Positions 17,131-24,621 of a stretch of 64,000 nucleotides of DNA are shown here, in pieces; within the stretch, counting starts at the first letter, position 1; each line of letters starts with the position of its first letter. The translations under genes and the position numbers were made by a program. The DNA is from Kribbella jiaozuonensis (GTDB lineage Bacteria > Actinomycetota > Actinomycetes > Propionibacteriales > Kribbellaceae), in assembly GCF_005233875.1 (NCBI RefSeq), contig NZ_SZPZ01000003.1:496001-560000 (forward strand). The letters run 5' to 3'. Under the pieces are notes generated by a model that worked only from the letters and a program-made list of their open reading frames with translations, made no database searches and was not told the DNA's origin.

Positions 17131-17497
17131 ACAGGAGCTCTTCTATCCACACGTCGCGGCGTTCGTCGAAGACCGGCTGATCTACCTCTACACCCGGCGG
17201 CTCGGGCAGCAGTTCGTCTGGTGCCCCGAGTGGTACCGGCACGCGGAGGCACTCAGCCGGCTCGACTCGATCTGGCGTGCGTGGGAGCACCTGCGGCTCG
17301 ACCCGGCGACCGGGATGTCGGTCTGGTGGCGTGACCACGCGGACCCGCACATGATGGCGCTGCTCGACCCGGACGGCCCGTTCGCGGCCTGCCGGAACAA
17401 CGTCCACACCGACTACCCGATCCCGCCGCTGCCGGTGCAGGAGCCGCCGGCCGGCCTGTTCTTCGACCAGCGCCAGCCGAACATCCGCGGCATCTGA
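17120..17497 (+). CDS. DUF4913-like protein
   Basis: A 125-residue soluble protein starting at GTG 17120, 11 bp inside the coupling-protein gene. It is rich in aromatic residues: FYPHVAAFVEDRLIYLYTRR, WCPEWYRHAEALSRLDSIWRAWEHL, then MSVWWRDHADPHMMALLDP and a C-terminal Pro-rich stretch. The WCPEW-helix-WRDHADPHM pattern is what I recall for DUF4913, a family found beside actinobacterial conjugation/T4SS genes and in phages. No catalytic motif seen. Overlap with the VirD4-like gene suggests a partner of the coupling ATPase, perhaps for substrate presentation. Confidence 0.6.
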   Translation: MDGEQELFYPHVAAFVEDRLIYLYTRRLGQQFVWCPEWYRHAEALSRLDSIWRAWEHLRLDPATGMSVWWRDHADPHMMALLDPDGPFAACRNNVHTDYPIPPLPVQEPPAGLFFDQRQPNIRGI

Positions 17498-17498
17498 C

Positions 17499-17840
17499 AT
17501 GTGGAAGTGGGGCAACCTGCTACTGGCGTTCCTCGTCGAGTTGGTTGCCCTAGGCATCTTTGCCTGGTGGGGCTGGGACACCGGCAGTACGACGCTCACC
17601 CGATGGCTCCTCGCCATCGGGCTGCCGGTGGTGACCGCGGTGGTCTGGGGACTGTTCGCAGCACCCACCGCCACCCGCGGTACTCCCGTGGTGCGGTGGA
17701 TCGTGAAGGTACTCGTGTTCGGCCTCGCGGGTGCCGCCCTGTGGAGTCTGGGGCACCCGCTACTCGCCGTCGTGTTCGTTGTGGTGGTCGCGGCCAACCT
17801 GGCGATCATCCACGTCCAGAAGCTGCAGCCTACGAGCTAG
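17499..17840 (+). CDS. YrdB/DUF2568 family membrane protein
   Basis: A 113-residue protein with four hydrophobic helices and almost no loops. It starts WKWGNLLLAFLVELVALG and has the WGLFAAPTA and RWIVKVLVFGLA segments that I associate with the YrdB/DUF2568 family. Function unknown. It begins one base after the DUF4913-like stop (TGA-C-ATG) and ends 3 bp before the convergent coiled-coil gene, so it is the last gene of the rightward operon. It may be an accidental passenger rather than part of the secretion apparatus. Confidence 0.7.
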   Translation: MWKWGNLLLAFLVELVALGIFAWWGWDTGSTTLTRWLLAIGLPVVTAVVWGLFAAPTATRGTPVVRWIVKVLVFGLAGAALWSLGHPLLAVVFVVVVAANLAIIHVQKLQPTS

Positions 17841-17842
17841 GA

Positions 17843-18589
17843 CTACATGTCCAGGTCGATGCCGGTGTCGCGGCGTTGCTCCTGCTGCTTCTTCTGCCTG
17901 CTCCGGGGACCGCGGGAACGCACGCGGGCCTGGGGGAGCTGAGCCTCAGGCGTTTCCTTGGGCGGGTTCCGGACCGCCTCGACAGCGTCGGGCTGCGTCT
18001 GGCGCGCCTCCCGGCGGTGCTCCTGCGCGGAGTCGTCGTACCTGTCGGCGAGCCGGTCGTCGGACACGGCGCGGCGGGCCTCGATACCGCTGGCGCGTTC
18101 GTAGCGCCGGCCTTCCGCGGCCAGTCCGGCCGAGCCAAGCTCATCGGGATGCGCGGCCGCCTCGTCCAGCTCGTGCCGGCCGTGGGCCAGGTCGCCGATG
18201 GACCGCTGCGTCTCGGTCGTGGCGTACGCGCGGTACCGGTCGCGGGCAGCCTCGTCGGCGTACGCGAGCTCGAAGGCCCGCGTGGTCTCCGCGGTGGCGT
18301 CGAGGAGCTGCTCCCGGTCGCGGAGCTCGTCCAGCTCCTGCTGGTCCTTGGCTGCTAGCTCGAGACGCTCGGCGTGCGCGGCCTCGTCCTCTTCGTCCAG
18401 GCGGGCCTGCTCCACCTCCTCCGTGTGCCGCTCCACGTCCTCGTCGGCCGTCAGATCGGCGACCACGCGCCGGTCGGCCTCGGCCCGCGCCTGCGCGGCA
18501 CGCCGCTCGCGATGGCCCTCGGTGTCGTCGTCACCGGACTCCCGCTGCACGGGGTCGAGCTCGACGGACTGGTCGTCGGTGTCGGGCAT
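17843..18589 (-). CDS. highly charged coiled-coil protein at the edge of the T4SS-like locus
   Basis: A 248-residue soluble protein, mostly Glu/Asp/Arg/Ala/Gln, predicted largely helical and coiled-coil from residues 20 to 210 (DEEDEAAHAERLELAAKDQQELDEL as example pattern). The C-terminus turns basic (RSRGPRSRQKKQQEQRR). No signal peptide or membrane helix. The ATG at 18589 follows GGAAAGGAG. I do not recognise a family. It is convergent with the operon, 2 bp away. Charged coiled-coil proteins at T4SS loci can be substrates, chaperones or scaffolds, but nothing here decides which. Confidence 0.6.
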   Translation of the reverse strand: MPDTDDQSVELDPVQRESGDDDTEGHRERRAAQARAEADRRVVADLTADEDVERHTEEVEQARLDEEDEAAHAERLELAAKDQQELDELRDREQLLDATAETTRAFELAYADEAARDRYRAYATTETQRSIGDLAHGRHELDEAAAHPDELGSAGLAAEGRRYERASGIEARRAVSDDRLADRYDDSAQEHRREARQTQPDAVEAVRNPPKETPEAQLPQARVRSRGPRSRQKKQQEQRRDTGIDLDM

Positions 18590-18630
18590 GCCGCTCCTTT
18601 CCTTCCGCTCAACGATGCCGCACCGCGGGG

Positions 18631-19971
18631 TCAGCGGGTAGCGCCGGTGACCAGCCAGCCGTCGCGGCGCTCGCGTAGCGTCAGGGTGAGGAAGCGGAGC
18701 AGCATGTACCCGCCGAATGCCCACCAGAGCGCGACGATCCCGCCGCCGAGCCAGAGCACCGCCAGCGCGAGCGGCACGTACAGCACGAGCGCGACGACCC
18801 CCGCCGCGGCCAGGTACTTCCCGTCACCCGCGCCGATGAGCACACCGTCCAGGACGAACACGACGCCGTTCACCGGTTGCCACAGTGCGGCGACGATGAT
18901 GATCGCCGCGAGAGTACGGCGTACCTCGGGATCGCTGGTGAACCACGGGACGTAGACGCCGCGCAGGCCCCACAACGCGAGGCCGCCGATCAGGCCGGAG
19001 AACAGGCCCCACCACATCATCCGTCGGGTGATCGTGCGGGTACCCACCACGTCACCGGCGCCGAGCGCGCGGCCGGTGAGCGCCTGCGCGGCGATCGCGA
19101 TGGCGTCGAGGGCGAGGGCGAGGAACGACCACAGCGTGAACGCGACCTGGTGCGCGGCGACCGACGTCGTACCCAGTGCGGTGGCGACGAAGGTGAGCAG
19201 AATGATTGCCGCACGCAACGTCAGCGTCCGGACGATCAGCGGTACGCCCATCTGCGCGGACGCGAGGATGCCGGGGCGATCGGGGCGCAGTTTGGCGCCG
19301 TCGCGGCGGGCACCGCGGACGACGACCACGACGAGCGCGATGCCGGCGCCCGTCTGCGCGAGCGCCGTACCGAGGGCGGAGCCGGCGATGTTGAGGCCGA
19401 TGCCGTAGACGAGCAGGACGTTGAGGCCGATGTTCGCGAGGTTGGCGGTGATCGCGACGACCATCGGGGTCTTGGTGTCCTGCAGTCCACGCAGTACGCC
19501 GGTCGCGGCGAGCAACAGCAGCATCGAGGGGATGCCGAAGCACGAGATCCTCAGGTAGGTGACTGCGTAGTCAGCCACCTCGGGCGACGGGTCGAACGCC
19601 GCTATCGCCTGCGGCGCGAGCGCCAGCCCGAGCAGCGCCAGTACGACGCCGAGCAGCAACGCCAGCCAGAGTCCGTCGATGCCCTGCGCCAGCGCGCCCT
19701 TGTGGTCGCCGGCGCCGATCCGCCGGGCGACCGCGGAAGTGGTGCCGTAGGCAAGGAAGACGCAGATGCCGACGAGGGTCTGCAGGATGGTGCCGGCGAC
19801 GCCGAGCGCGGCGAGTTGCGGCGTACCGAGGTGGCCGACGATCGCCGAGTCGGCGAGCAGCATCAGCGGTTCTGAAACCAGCGCGAAGAACGCCGGGACG
19901 GCCAGTCGGAGGATCTCCCGATCCTGTTCGCCCACCCATCGTCTGCGTCTCACCGGAGCGAGGTTACCCAC
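18631..19971 (-). CDS. MATE family efflux transporter (DinF-like)
   Basis: A 446-residue protein with twelve hydrophobic helices. It shows the MATE/DinF pattern: EILRLAVPAFFALVSEPLMLLADSAIVGHLG near the start, VFLAYGTTSAVARRIGAG, and LRGLQDTKTPM between helices 4 and 5. It likely exports a cationic or organic compound using a Na+ or H+ gradient. A MATE gene directly before dnaB is, as I recall, the arrangement in Streptomyces. Here the T4SS-like locus separates it from rplI. Start ATG at 19971, divergent from dnaB across 324 bp. Confidence 0.9.
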   Translation of the reverse strand: MGNLAPVRRRRWVGEQDREILRLAVPAFFALVSEPLMLLADSAIVGHLGTPQLAALGVAGTILQTLVGICVFLAYGTTSAVARRIGAGDHKGALAQGIDGLWLALLLGVVLALLGLALAPQAIAAFDPSPEVADYAVTYLRISCFGIPSMLLLLAATGVLRGLQDTKTPMVVAITANLANIGLNVLLVYGIGLNIAGSALGTALAQTGAGIALVVVVVRGARRDGAKLRPDRPGILASAQMGVPLIVRTLTLRAAIILLTFVATALGTTSVAAHQVAFTLWSFLALALDAIAIAAQALTGRALGAGDVVGTRTITRRMMWWGLFSGLIGGLALWGLRGVYVPWFTSDPEVRRTLAAIIIVAALWQPVNGVVFVLDGVLIGAGDGKYLAAAGVVALVLYVPLALAVLWLGGGIVALWWAFGGYMLLRFLTLTLRERRDGWLVTGATR

Positions 19972-20295
19972 GACTGCCGGGGACTCTGGAAATTCGTCTC
20001 AGACTTTTTCTTCTCCACAGTTGTGCACTGGAGAAACCGCAGGTCAGGGCGATGTTGTGGGCAAACGTCCACAGATATCCACAGGGTTGTTCGCAGCCTG
20101 TGCACAGCCCCTCACGGAGTTTCCCACAGTTCGTCCACACCCCCTGTGGATGGCTGGGTGGCTTTGGGTGACAAGAGCGGCGTACGGTCGCGAGGCCTGC
20201 TGCCGGAAACTGTCGGCGGGCCGGGCTACGGTTCGAGCAGGTGTTCGAACCGGGTCACAGTGGCCGGGCGGCGGCGGACGAGGAGGTCGGGCGAA
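19972..20295 (+). promoter_or_regulatory. dnaB upstream region with DnaA-box-like cluster
   Basis: This 324-bp gene-free stretch holds several close matches to the actinobacterial DnaA box (TTGTCCACA/TTATCCACA). TTCTCCACA is at 20011-20019, ATATCCACA at 20075-20083 and TCGTCCACA at 20131-20139, each with one mismatch. ACGTCCACA (20065-20073), TTTCCCACA (20120-20128) and, on the minus strand, CCATCCACA (20145-20153) have two. It also contains the promoters of the divergent MATE and dnaB genes. DnaA control of dnaB, or DnaA titration, is plausible inference. Confidence 0.55.
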
Positions 20296-23200
20296 GTGAG
20301 CGTGGCGGAGTTCCGCGGGGGTCAGGACGGCGGTCACGAAGAGCGCCGGCCGGAGATGGGCTTCGACCGCACCCCACCGCAGGACCTGGCGGCCGAGCAG
20401 TGCGTGCTCGGCGCGATGATGCTGAGCAAGGACGCGATCGCCGACGTCATCGAGACGCTGCGCGGCACCGACTTCTACCGGCCGGCACACGAGAGCGTCT
20501 TCGACGCGATCACCGACCTGTATGCGCGGGGCGAGCCGGCCGACGCGATCACCGTCGCCGCCGAGCTGACCAAGCGCGGTGACATGGCCCGGATCGGCGG
20601 TGCGCCGTACGTGCACACGCTGGTCGCGTCCGTGCCGCTCGCGGCGAACGCGTCGTACTACTCGCACATCGTTCGCGAGAAGGCGATCCTCCGTCGGCTG
20701 GTCGAGGCGGGCACGAAGATCGTCCAGCTCGGGTACGCCGGTGAGGGCGAGGTCGACGATGTCGTCGACGAGGCACAGGCGGAGATCTACTCGGTCACCG
20801 AGAAGCGGACCGCCGAGGACTACGCCCCGCTGAAGGACATCATGGAGGGCACCCTCGACGAGATCGAGGCGATCGACTCCCGTGGTGACGCGATGGTCGG
20901 CGTGCCGACCGGGTTCACCGATCTCGACGAGCTGACCAACGGGCTGCACCCCGGCCAGATGATCATCGTTGCCGCGCGTCCCGCGATGGGGAAGGCGCTC
21001 GCCCTCGACACCCCGCTGCCGACGCCGACCGGTTGGACCACGATGGGCGAGGTCGCGGTCGGCGACCAGCTGCTCGATGCCAACGGGCTGCCGACGACCG
21101 TCGTCGCGGCGACCGAGGTAATGGTCGACCGGCCCTGTTTCCGGCTGTCGTTCTCCGACGGCAGTGCAATCGTCGCCGACGCCGAGCACCAGTGGCTCGT
21201 CGAGGACGGCGGCCGCCCGGTGGTCTGCACGACCGCCGACCTGTACACGGCGATGTCAGCGAGTCCCGGACTGACACCGTCGATCCCCGGGTCGGCGCCG
21301 CGGCAGATCACCGGGCACGGCTTCCCGGCCGCGCTCGGCGGTGAGGGCGAGCGCCGGGTGGAGTGGGTCGACCCGGTCGTCGGCGTACCGGTGCGTTGCG
21401 TCGAGGTCGACAACGCCGACCATCTGTACCTGGCCGGCAAGACGATGATCCCGACCCACAACTCCACGCTGGGCCTGGACTTCGCCCGCTCCTGCTCGAT
21501 CAAGCACGGCCTGACCTCGTGCATCTTCTCGCTGGAGATGAGCCGCAACGAGATCACCATGCGTCTGCTCTCCGCCGAGGCGAAGGTGCCGCTGCACCAC
21601 ATGCGCAACGGCAAGATGACCGACGAGGACTGGGCCCGCCTGGCCCGCAAGATGGGCGAGGTCTCCGAGGCCCCCCTCTTCATCGACGACTCCCCGAACC
21701 TCACCATGATGGAGATCCGCGCCAAGGCCCGCCGCCTCAAACAACGCCACGACCTCAAACTGATCATCATCGACTACCTCCAGCTGATGACATCGGGCAA
21801 GAAGGTCGAGTCCCGCCAACTCGAAGTCTCCGAGTTCTCCCGCTCCATCAAGCTCCTCGCCAAAGAACTAGAGCTCCCCGTAGTAGCCATCTGCCAGCTC
21901 AACCGAGGCTCAGAACAACGCTCCGACAAACGCCCCATGGCCTCCGACCTCCGCGAATCGGGCTGCCTGACCGCGGACACCCGGCTGATGCGAGCCGACA
22001 ACGGTGCGGAGATCTCGCTCGGCGAGCTGCTCGCGACGGACGCCCGGGACATCCCGGTCTGGTCGCTCGACGACCGGCTCAAGCTGGTGCCGCGCACGCT
22101 GACGCATGCCTTCCCGAGTGGGGTGAAGGAGGTCTTCCGGCTGAAGCTCGCGTCGGGCCGGGAGATCAAGGCCACCGCGAACCACCCGTTCCTGACGTAC
22201 GACGGATGGAAGCCGCTGGGGGAGCTGTCGCCCGGAGCGCGACTGGGATCGCTCCGGCACGTTCCGGCACCGCTCGAGGTCACGCCCTGGGACGAGGACG
22301 AGCTCACGCTGCTTGCTCACCTGCTCGGTGACGGCTCCTTCGTCAAGCGGCAGCCGATCCGCTACGCGAGCATCGACGAGGCCAACCTGGCTGCGGTCGG
22401 TGAGGCGGCTCAGCGCCGGTTCGGCATCACCGCGATCCGCGACGAGTACGCCGCCGCCCGGGTGAGCACGCTCCGCCTGCCCGCGCCGTACCGACTGGCT
22501 CGCGGCAAGCGGAACCCGATCGCCGCCTGGCTCGACGGTCTCGGTCTGTTCGGCCTCCGCAGCCACGAGAAGTTCATCCCGGCCGGCGTCTTCGCGCTGC
22601 CGAAGGAGCAGGTCGCGCACTTCATCCGCCACCTGTGGGCCACCGACGGCTCGGTCCGCTGGGACGCGAAGGCCGGCCAGGCGCGGATCTACTACGCCAG
22701 CACCAGCCGCCGCCTGACCGACGACCTGGCCCGCCTCCTGCTCCGCCACAACATCTTCAGCCGGATTCATATAGCTAGGAAGGCGGGGTATCGCGACTGC
22801 TATCAACTGAAGATTGATGGCGTGGAAAATCAGCGACGTTTCTGCGATGAGATCGGCGTCCACGGCTTACGTGGCGAGAAGGTCCGGGAAGTCCGTGGCT
22901 ACTTGCAGGCTATTTCGGCGGCACCAAAGCTCGACACCGTCCCGGTTCAGGTCTGGGATCAGGTGAAGGAGGCCATGCGTGAGCGTGGTATGACCAGGGC
23001 AGCCTTGGGCGCGGCACTCGGTGTGCGCAGTTCGGGCCGCCTCTTCGCGGGTTCTCCGACACGTCAGCGTCTCTCTGACGTTGCGAATATCCTCGACATC
23101 GCGGACCTCGACTTGCTCGCGACGAACGACATCTTTTGGGACACGATCGTGAAAGTCGAGAGCCTTGGCGAGCAAGAGGTATTTGATGCGACCGTCCTCG

Positions 23201-23427
23201 GAACGCACAACTTCGTGGCTAATGGAATTGCTCTCCATAATTCCCTGGAGCAAGATGCCGACGTAGTAATTCTCCTGCATCGTGAAGATGCTTACGAGCG
23301 GGAGTCGACCCGGCCCGGTGAGGCGGACTTTATTGTTGCCAAGCATCGCAACGGACCGACCGCCGACGTGGTTGTTGCGTTTCAGGGGCATTACTCGCGG
23401 TTCGTGGATATGGCTCACGACGGCTGA
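20296..23427 (+). CDS. dnaB: replicative DNA helicase DnaB containing two inteins
   Basis: The precursor is 1043 residues; removing inteins of 156 and 426 residues leaves 461, the normal DnaB size. The extein has the N-terminal primase-interacting domain (PPQDLAAEQCVLGAMM) and the RecA-like motor: ARPAMGK interrupted before STLGLDFARS (Walker A), LKLIIIDYLQLM (Walker B), and DLRESG interrupted before SLEQDADVV. DnaB is the hexameric helicase of the replication fork and is essential, so both inteins must splice. Start GTG 20296 with AGGAGG at 20281-20286. Base composition drops around the second intein (see findings). Confidence 0.97.
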   Translation: MSVAEFRGGQDGGHEERRPEMGFDRTPPQDLAAEQCVLGAMMLSKDAIADVIETLRGTDFYRPAHESVFDAITDLYARGEPADAITVAAELTKRGDMARIGGAPYVHTLVASVPLAANASYYSHIVREKAILRRLVEAGTKIVQLGYAGEGEVDDVVDEAQAEIYSVTEKRTAEDYAPLKDIMEGTLDEIEAIDSRGDAMVGVPTGFTDLDELTNGLHPGQMIIVAARPAMGKALALDTPLPTPTGWTTMGEVAVGDQLLDANGLPTTVVAATEVMVDRPCFRLSFSDGSAIVADAEHQWLVEDGGRPVVCTTADLYTAMSASPGLTPSIPGSAPRQITGHGFPAALGGEGERRVEWVDPVVGVPVRCVEVDNADHLYLAGKTMIPTHNSTLGLDFARSCSIKHGLTSCIFSLEMSRNEITMRLLSAEAKVPLHHMRNGKMTDEDWARLARKMGEVSEAPLFIDDSPNLTMMEIRAKARRLKQRHDLKLIIIDYLQLMTSGKKVESRQLEVSEFSRSIKLLAKELELPVVAICQLNRGSEQRSDKRPMASDLRESGCLTADTRLMRADNGAEISLGELLATDARDIPVWSLDDRLKLVPRTLTHAFPSGVKEVFRLKLASGREIKATANHPFLTYDGWKPLGELSPGARLGSLRHVPAPLEVTPWDEDELTLLAHLLGDGSFVKRQPIRYASIDEANLAAVGEAAQRRFGITAIRDEYAAARVSTLRLPAPYRLARGKRNPIAAWLDGLGLFGLRSHEKFIPAGVFALPKEQVAHFIRHLWATDGSVRWDAKAGQARIYYASTSRRLTDDLARLLLRHNIFSRIHIARKAGYRDCYQLKIDGVENQRRFCDEIGVHGLRGEKVREVRGYLQAISAAPKLDTVPVQVWDQVKEAMRERGMTRAALGAALGVRSSGRLFAGSPTRQRLSDVANILDIADLDLLATNDIFWDTIVKVESLGEQEVFDATVLGTHNFVANGIALHNSLEQDADVVILLHREDAYERESTRPGEADFIVAKHRNGPTADVVVAFQGHYSRFVDMAHDG
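20995..21462 (+). other. DnaB intein 1: Ala1 mini-intein, class 3 signature
   Basis: 156 residues inserted between GK and S of the DnaB P-loop. Intein residue 1 is Ala (ALALDTPLPTPTGW), so the standard N-terminal nucleophile is absent. The class 3 residues are in place: Trp67 in AEHQW (block B), Cys135 in PVRCVEVDN (block F) and Thr154 in IPTHN, followed by Ser+1. In class 3 inteins the block F Cys starts splicing. There is no endonuclease domain, so it cannot home by itself. Boundaries are from the conserved DnaB sequence and the terminal His-Asn. Confidence 0.88.
21964..23241 (+). other. DnaB intein 2: Cys1 intein with LAGLIDADG endonuclease
   Basis: 426 residues inserted between RESG and SLEQDADVV. 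It starts CLTADTRLM (Cys1 nucleophile), has block B TANHPFLTYDG, and ends FVANGIALHN before Ser+1, as in class 1 inteins. Two dodecapeptide-like endonuclease motifs are seen, LLAHLLGDGSF (about 22306-22341) and HFIRHLWATDGSV (about 22621-22655). A short HTH-like segment (MTRAALGAALGVRSSGRL) follows near 22990-23045. It looks like an intact homing intein. Composition changes abruptly near 22765 inside it. Confidence 0.9.
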
Positions 23428-23451
23428 CCACGTCGGCGGTCGGGGCGGGGG

Positions 23452-24033
23452 TCAGGCTGCGATCGGGACGTCGGCGCGGATTCGCTTGAGGGCGCCGGAC
23501 CAGGACTCGAGTTGGTCGAAGAGGATGGTGGCGGCGTCCTCGTGCTGCGGGCCGGGGCGGAAGGTGGAGAAGTTCTCGAAGTCGGTGAACATCGAGAACG
23601 ACAGCTGCTGACGGACGGTTGCGATCTGCAGTTCGGCGCTGATGCCGCGGAGGTGCTCGATCGCGCGTGCTCCACCGAGTGAGCCGTAGGAGACGAAGCC
23701 GGCCGCCTTGTTGTTCCACTCGGCGTACAGGTAGTCGATCGCGTTCTTCAGGACGCCGGACGTCGAGTGGTTGTACTCCGGCGTGACGAACACGAAGCCG
23801 TCGTACTCCGCGATCTTCTCGGCCCACGCCTTCGTGTGCTCGCCGGCGTATTGACCGGCCGCAGGCGGGATCGACTCGTCGAGGTGCGGCAGCGGGTAGT
23901 CGAGCAGATCGATCAGTTCATAAGTGGCCCCGGTCCGGATCCGGGCCTGGTCCAGCACCCAATCGGCGACCGCCTTGCCGTTGCGGCCCGGACGGGTACT
24001 GCCGAGGATGATCGCGATCTTCAGGTCGCTCAC
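23452..24033 (-). CDS. NADPH-dependent FMN reductase family protein
   Basis: A 193-residue flavodoxin-fold protein. The FMN phosphate loop GSTRPGRNGKAV is at residues 11-22, and the family motif FVTPEYNHSTSGVLKNAIDYL follows at about 82-102, with SYGSLGGARA after it. It probably reduces FMN, quinones or azo/nitro compounds with NADPH. It is divergent from a MarR regulator. Two matching palindromes in the gap suggest repression by that regulator and induction by a quinone-like or oxidant signal. ATG at 24033. Confidence 0.9.
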   Translation of the reverse strand: MSDLKIAIILGSTRPGRNGKAVADWVLDQARIRTGATYELIDLLDYPLPHLDESIPPAAGQYAGEHTKAWAEKIAEYDGFVFVTPEYNHSTSGVLKNAIDYLYAEWNNKAAGFVSYGSLGGARAIEHLRGISAELQIATVRQQLSFSMFTDFENFSTFRPGPQHEDAATILFDQLESWSGALKRIRADVPIAA

Positions 24034-24057
24034 AGCGACAACTCCTTCGAGGGGATG

Positions 24058-24112
24058 ACTTGAATCTTCATGTCATTGACCACGGTACGACCCATCACTT
24101 GAAGATTCAAGT
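24058..24112. promoter_or_regulatory. paired MarR-type operators
   Basis: Two related inverted repeats lie in the divergent promoter region. ACTTGAATCTTCATGT is at 24058-24073 (one arm mismatch) and ACTTGAAGATTCAAGT at 24097-24112 (perfect 7-bp arms, 2-bp spacer). Centres are 39 bp apart. Arm length and position fit MarR dimer sites controlling both genes. Confidence 0.75.
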
Positions 24113-24141
24113 CAAGGCTCGAGTGGCCTATGCTGCACCCC

Positions 24142-24621
24142 ATGGCCGCCGAAAGAGCCCGCAAGGTCGAGCCGCGCTGGCTGACCGCGGAGGAGCTGGA
24201 CACCTGGCAGGCCCTGCACCTGGTGATCGCCAGCCTCCCGACCGTGCTGGGCGCCCAGCTGCAGCGCGACTCGGGCCTGAGCTTCCTCGACTACTACGTC
24301 CTGGCCGGCCTGTCGGACCAGCCGGACCACACGATGCGGCTCAGCCAGCTGGCGATTCTGACCAACTCCGAGCTCTCGCGCCTGTCCCACCTCATCCGCC
24401 GGCTGGAGAACCGCGGTCTGGTACGCCGTGAACCCGACCCGGAGGATGGTCGCTTCACGAACGCGATCCTCACCGAAGCCGGCTACGCGGAGCTGGTGAA
24501 GGCCGCCCCGGGTCACGTCGAGCTGGTACGCCAACTGGTCTTCGACCCGCTGACCGAGAGCGAGCGACGCACGCTGCACAAGGCGCTGGCGAAGATCATC
24601 CCGGGGCTGGCCGACGGCTAA
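24142..24621 (+). CDS. MarR family transcriptional regulator
   Basis: A 159-residue winged-helix protein from ATG 24142 (an in-frame ATG at 24130 adds four residues). The pattern is LSFLDYYVLAGLSDQPDHTMRLSQLAILTNSELSRLSHLIRRLENRGLVRREPDPEDGRF, the recognition helix and wing of MarR regulators, then a dimerisation helix at the C-terminus. It faces the FMN reductase across a gap with two matching palindromes, so autoregulation plus control of the reductase is likely. Its stop interlocks with the convergent MerR gene by 4 bp (CTAA). Confidence 0.9.
   Translation: MAAERARKVEPRWLTAEELDTWQALHLVIASLPTVLGAQLQRDSGLSFLDYYVLAGLSDQPDHTMRLSQLAILTNSELSRLSHLIRRLENRGLVRREPDPEDGRFTNAILTEAGYAELVKAAPGHVELVRQLVFDPLTESERRTLHKALAKIIPGLADG

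Noticed and set aside
5919..18589. integrative conjugative element with attachment sites
   Set aside because: No integrase, relaxase, replication protein, tRNA target or direct repeats at the borders could be found by eye.
20023..20295. N-terminal extension of DnaB from an upstream ATG
   Set aside because: It crosses the DnaA-box-like region and the AGGAGG at 20281-20286, which points to the GTG at 20296 as the true start.
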